Source of the DNA: Deltaproteobacteria bacterium
GTDB lineage: Bacteria > Desulfobacterota > Desulfuromonadia > Desulfuromonadales > Geopsychrobacteraceae
Length of the DNA: 50,663 nt
Assembly: GCA_024276935.1 (NCBI GenBank)
Contig: JAJRWH010000007.1
Coordinates: 1-50,663, forward strand
Reading direction: 5' to 3'
Part shown: piece after piece, positions 46,668-50,663 of the stretch
Numbering within the stretch: the stretch's first letter is position 1
Layout of the letters: each line of letters starts with the position of its first letter
Program-made: the position numbers and the translations under genes
Notes under the pieces: model-generated
What the model was told of the DNA's origin: nothing
The model's database searches: none
The model's input: only the letters and a program-made list of their open reading frames with translations

Positions 46668-46701
46668 TTGACAGTCATTTGCCTTTTGCATACTGTATAC
46701 A
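46668..46701 (+). promoter_or_regulatory. icd promoter with palindromic operator over the -10
   Basis: TTGACA at 46668-46673, a 17-nt spacer and TACTGT at 46691-46696. The palindrome TGCATAC-T-GTATACA (46687-46701, one mismatch in 7+7) covers the -10. The same spacing and nearly the same palindrome occur before mdh. A repressor bound there would block RNA polymerase. The palindrome shape is like GntR-family operators, but the regulator is not identified and no such gene is in the window. Confidence 0.6.
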
Positions 46702-46818
46702 GCGTTCACTGGGCAATCTGAATCGTAAGTATTGTGTAACTAGTTTAAATTAAAGAATTAATCGTGCTCAGTTTATTCCGCCTCTGGCGATATCAGAAGT
46801 AAATTCAAGGAGAGAGAC

Positions 46819-49053
46819 ATGGCTAACAACACATCAAAGATCATCTGGACAAAAATTGATGAAGCTCCGGCATTGGCAACCTATTCATTGTTGCCGATTG
46901 TGCGTGCCTTCACCCGTGGGACAGGTGTCGACGTCGAGATGACCGACATTTCACTGGCCGGACGGATTATTGCCCTTTTTCCTGAGCGTATGACCGCAGA
47001 GCAGTTGATTGAGGACAATCTCTCAATGTTGGGGGAACTGGTCAAGAAGCCAGAGGCCAATATTATCAAACTGCCAAACGTCAGTGCTTCGATTCCGCAG
47101 CTGAAAGATGCCATCAAGGAATTGCAGTCTCAGGGATATGATATTCCAGATTATCCGGAAGAGCCTCAGAATGAGGAAGAAAAAGAGTTGCAGGCCCGTT
47201 ATGCCAAAGTGCTCGGCAGTGCCGTCAATCCTGTCTTGCGTGAGGGCAACTCTGATCGTCGTGCAGCCGCGTCGGTCAAGAAGTTTGGCCAGAAAAATCC
47301 CCATAAGATGATGAAGCCCTTCCCGTCTGATTCAACGGCACATGTTGCCAATATGGTGGATGGTGATTTCTACGGTAACGAAAAATCTGTCACGGTCGAA
47401 AAGGGCAGTGACTTCAAGATTGAACTGGTTGGGACTGACGGCAAGACCCTGCTGCTCAAGGATGGTTTGACTTCTGTTGATGGCGAAATCCTTGACGGAA
47501 CTTTCATGAGCAAAAAGGCATTGCGGACGTTTTTTGCCGAGCAGATCAAGGAAGCAAAGCAGCAGGGAATCTTGCTGTCGTTGCACCTCAAGGCGACCAT
47601 GATGAAGGTTTCCGATCCGATCATGTTCGGTCATGCCGTTTCGGTCTATTTTGAAAAAGCCCTGACCAAGCATGCTGACACTCTGAAAGAGATCGGTTTT
47701 AATCCGAACCTGGGTATTGGTGATCTCTATGGTCGTTTGTCGGCACTTCCTGACGCCAAACGTGCCGAGATTGAAGCTGATATCGAAGCGGTTTACAAAG
47801 AACAGCCTGAGTTGGCGATGGTTGATTCGTCAAAAGGTATCACCAACCTGCATGTTCCTAACGATATTATTATCGACGCATCGATGCCGGTTGTTATTCG
47901 TGATGGGGGCAAAATGTGGGGTCGTGATGATCAGCTTCACGATACCAAGGCGATGATCCCTGATCGTTGCTATGCCAGATTTTATCAGACCGTTATTGAA
48001 GATTGTCAGAAGAATGGGGCCTTTGATCCCGCAACCATGGGCAGTGTTGCCAATGTGGGTCTGATGGCGCAAAAAGCTGAAGAGTATGGTTCTCATCCGA
48101 CCACCTTCGAAATTCCTTTTGATGGAACGGTTCGCGTTGTTGATGCAGCCGGAAATCTTTTGCTGGATCATCAGGTTGAGGCGGGCGATATCTGGCGGAT
48201 GTCACGGGCCAAGGATATTCCGATTCAGGATTGGGTCAAGTTGGCCGTAAGACGCGCCCGGGCAGCAAAGACCCCGGCGATTTTCTGGCTTGATGAAAAT
48301 CGTGCTCATGATGCCCAGGTGATTGCCAAGGTTCAGAAATATCTGCAAGAGCAGGATACCGATGGGCTCGAAATCAAGGTTATGGCCCCGGTTGAGGCAA
48401 TGGAATTCTCTCTTGAGCGGATTCGCAAGGGTCTTGATACCATTTCGGTTACAGGTAACGTGCTGCGTGACTACCTGACGGACCTGTTCCCGATTCTTGA
48501 ACTGGGCACAAGTGCCAAGATGCTCTCTATTGTTCCGCTGCTGGCTGGTGGTGGTTTGTTTGAGACCGGTGCTGGTGGCTCGGCTCCCAAACATGTTCAG
48601 CAGTTTCTTAAAGAGGGTCACCTGCGCTGGGATTCTCTTGGTGAGTTCTGTGCTCTTGTTCCTTCTCTGGAGCAGGCAGCCACGGCTGGAGATAATCAGA
48701 AGGCGGCAATTCTGGCTGAGACCCTCGATGTGGCAATTGGTTCTTTCCTGGAAAACCAGAAGAACCCTTCACGGAAAGTCAATGAAATTGACAACCGTGG
48801 CAGTCACTACTATCTGGCCCTCTACTGGGCCCAGGCTTTGGCGGCCCAGAACAAAGATGCTGAACTGCAGGCACGTTTTGCAGCTGTAGCCGCTGACCTG
48901 GCCAAGAATGAGGCCCGGATCAATGAGGAGCTTCTGGCTGCTCAGGGGAGCCCGGTCGATATCGGCGGTTATTACCACCCCGATGAGGCATTGATGGAAA
49001 AAGAGATGCGCCCCAGCGCAACCCTGAATGCCATCATCGATTCGGTTTCCTGA
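46819..49053 (+). CDS. icd: Monomeric NADP-dependent isocitrate dehydrogenase
   Basis: 744 aa, the length of the monomeric IDH-II family (about 740), not the roughly 415-aa dimeric type. Starts [26 protein letters not shown], a hallmark of this family, and includes [69 protein letters not shown] and [29 protein letters not shown]. It converts isocitrate to 2-oxoglutarate and CO2 with NADPH formation in the TCA cycle. Ribosome site AGGAGAG about 6-7 nt before the ATG. Followed by an intrinsic terminator, then mdh with its own promoter of the same design, so icd and mdh are co-regulated rather than one unit. Confidence 0.96.
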   Translation: MANNTSKIIWTKIDEAPALATYSLLPIVRAFTRGTGVDVEMTDISLAGRIIALFPERMTAEQLIEDNLSMLGELVKKPEANIIKLPNVSASIPQLKDAIKELQSQGYDIPDYPEEPQNEEEKELQARYAKVLGSAVNPVLREGNSDRRAAASVKKFGQKNPHKMMKPFPSDSTAHVANMVDGDFYGNEKSVTVEKGSDFKIELVGTDGKTLLLKDGLTSVDGEILDGTFMSKKALRTFFAEQIKEAKQQGILLSLHLKATMMKVSDPIMFGHAVSVYFEKALTKHADTLKEIGFNPNLGIGDLYGRLSALPDAKRAEIEADIEAVYKEQPELAMVDSSKGITNLHVPNDIIIDASMPVVIRDGGKMWGRDDQLHDTKAMIPDRCYARFYQTVIEDCQKNGAFDPATMGSVANVGLMAQKAEEYGSHPTTFEIPFDGTVRVVDAAGNLLLDHQVEAGDIWRMSRAKDIPIQDWVKLAVRRARAAKTPAIFWLDENRAHDAQVIAKVQKYLQEQDTDGLEIKVMAPVEAMEFSLERIRKGLDTISVTGNVLRDYLTDLFPILELGTSAKMLSIVPLLAGGGLFETGAGGSAPKHVQQFLKEGHLRWDSLGEFCALVPSLEQAATAGDNQKAAILAETLDVAIGSFLENQKNPSRKVNEIDNRGSHYYLALYWAQALAAQNKDAELQARFAAVAADLAKNEARINEELLAAQGSPVDIGGYYHPDEALMEKEMRPSATLNAIIDSVS

Positions 49054-49081
49054 CAGAAACAGATGATTGATACGTAAATTG

Positions 49082-49115
49082 AAAGCGAAGTCGTTATGGC
49101 GACTTCGCTTTTTTT
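49082..49115 (+). terminator. Intrinsic terminator after icd
   Basis: AAAGCGAAGTCG (49082-49093) and its exact complement CGACTTCGCTTT (49100-49111) form a 12-bp stem with loop TTATGG, followed by a T-run to 49115. Lies 29 nt after the icd stop. Confidence 0.88.
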
Positions 49116-49259
49116 ATACCTGAAGCAGAAGACCTTTGCGCTCTTCATCCCGCAGGGATTTGCGGCCTCGGGTTGTATGCCAGCAACTGATTTGTGAAGT
49201 GGAAATCAGCAGGATTCACCACCTTGGCGAGATAAATTACTTCAAAGCGCAAAGGTGCC

Positions 49260-49293
49260 TTGACACTAAAATAGCGTTTGTATACTGTATACA
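49260..49293 (+). promoter_or_regulatory. mdh promoter with perfect palindromic operator over the -10
   Basis: TTGACA at 49260-49265, a 17-nt spacer and TACTGT at 49283-49288 (alternative TATACT at 49281-49286). The perfect 7-1-7 palindrome TGTATAC-T-GTATACA is at 49279-49293. It shares the 12-mer ATACTGTATACA and the identical -35 to palindrome spacing with the icd promoter, which argues for one shared regulator. Confidence 0.65.
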
Positions 49294-49379
49294 TCGTCGC
49301 CCGGAATCTGGGCGTATAAATGCATAAACAGGGGATTTCCGCGCCTGTCTTTGAAGGGCAGGTCAATTTATCTGTGTAA

Positions 49380-50348
<969 letters not shown>

Positions 50349-50374
50349 ACCTGTACCTGTTCAATCCTTGTTCG

Positions 50375-50408
50375 ACAAGAGGGGTAGCTGTCTGGCTACC
50401 CCTCTTGT
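50375..50408. terminator. Hairpin between mdh and the next gene
   Basis: ACAAGAGGGGTAGC (50375-50388) and its exact complement (50395-50408) form a 14-bp stem with loop TGTCTG. There is no T-run after it on the plus strand (ACGGACTCG), so it may be a weak terminator, an mRNA-end stabiliser or an attenuator for the following gene. Confidence 0.6.
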
Positions 50409-50608
50409 ACGGACTCGATATTATAATATTTGAATTATGCGGTATGCAGTGTTTTGTTCGGGAGCATACTGGAGAGAGAAGCGGGCAACGGAGAATTCGG
50501 CAGGGCAAGTTTTTTGCTGGCTTGGGTTCGCCGCTTGTGGTAGGATTCCGCCGCTTTACCTCATCTGTTGAAAAACAGGCCAAAACGTACAAAGGAGAAG
50601 GATAAGAA

Positions 50609-50663
50609 TGAGCGGTGCGAAAGCGGAAATAGAGATCATCGAGCGGTACTGTAAAGGGTGCAG
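50609..50663 (+). CDS. korD: 2-oxoacid:ferredoxin oxidoreductase, 4Fe-4S subunit (probable KorD), partial
   Basis: Only the first 18 codons are inside the window. The reading IEIIERYCKGC opens a ferredoxin-like CxxC motif of the kind that begins the small delta subunit of 2-oxoglutarate (or related 2-oxoacid):ferredoxin oxidoreductases, and the position after icd and mdh is where the kor genes lie in related bacteria. GGAGAAGG precedes the ATG. The identity rests on very little sequence plus context; a different ferredoxin-type protein is possible. Confidence 0.6.

Overview
The window reads as chromosomal DNA of a Gram-negative, anaerobic-respiring delta-proteobacterium of the Desulfuromonadia type (Desulfuromonas/Geopsychrobacter/Geobacter relatives). 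This is inferred from a monomeric NADP-isocitrate dehydrogenase followed by malate dehydrogenase and the first codons of what looks like a 2-oxoacid:ferredoxin oxidoreductase subunit, from the abundance of PAS/Cache sensor kinases and c-di-GMP enzymes, and from AspRS and PepN sequences of bacterial type. No tRNA, rRNA, CRISPR array, insertion sequence or prophage was recognised.

Layout. (1) 1-14656, all minus strand: a large signalling block, read from the right: REC-HD-GYP response regulator, PAS-rich kinase with an ABC-substrate-binding-like sensor, a 55-codon small ORF coupled at both ends, REC-PAS-GGDEF-EAL regulator, CHASE4 kinase, Cache kinase (interrupted by one in-frame TAA), a possible 34-codon ORF, HAMP-PAS kinase, and a substrate-binding lipoprotein cut by the window edge. 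The four kinases are paralogues with the same extended H-box region, and the two regulators have near-identical receiver domains but opposite c-di-GMP outputs. (2) 14773-17449, minus: MoxR-type AAA ATPase, VWA/DUF2201-type protein and a small hypothetical protein. (3) 17747-21463: an SH3/coiled-coil membrane protein (minus), then a structured leader with an intrinsic terminator, a secreted Cache protein and a chemoreceptor interrupted by TGA (plus). (4) 21669-31894, plus: pepN (interrupted by TAG), an SDR-type dehydratase, an EI24/CysZ-like membrane protein, a TPR-peptidase, fructose-1,6-bisphosphatase, an unknown secreted protein, and comEC. (5) 31949-41101, plus: overlapping diguanylate cyclase, TPR protein and adenylate cyclase, then hisS, aspS (interrupted by TAA) and a LysM lipoprotein ending in a strong bidirectional terminator. 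(6) 41142-45923, minus: gliding-type ABC exporter (ATPase, permease-GldG fusion, DUF4340 protein). (7) 46668-50663, plus: icd, mdh and the start of a ferredoxin-type subunit gene.

Most notable signals: four otherwise full-length, conserved genes (kinase, chemoreceptor, pepN, aspS) each carry exactly one in-frame stop (TAA, TGA, TAG, TAA). The icd and mdh promoters share the same architecture, with a 7-1-7 palindrome lying across the -10 region, suggesting one repressor for both TCA-cycle genes. The minus-strand block at the left is a compact multi-sensor c-di-GMP module with embedded small ORFs. The Cache-protein/chemoreceptor pair sits behind an attenuator-like leader of unrecognised class.

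All assignments are from reading translations and motifs; no database search was run.
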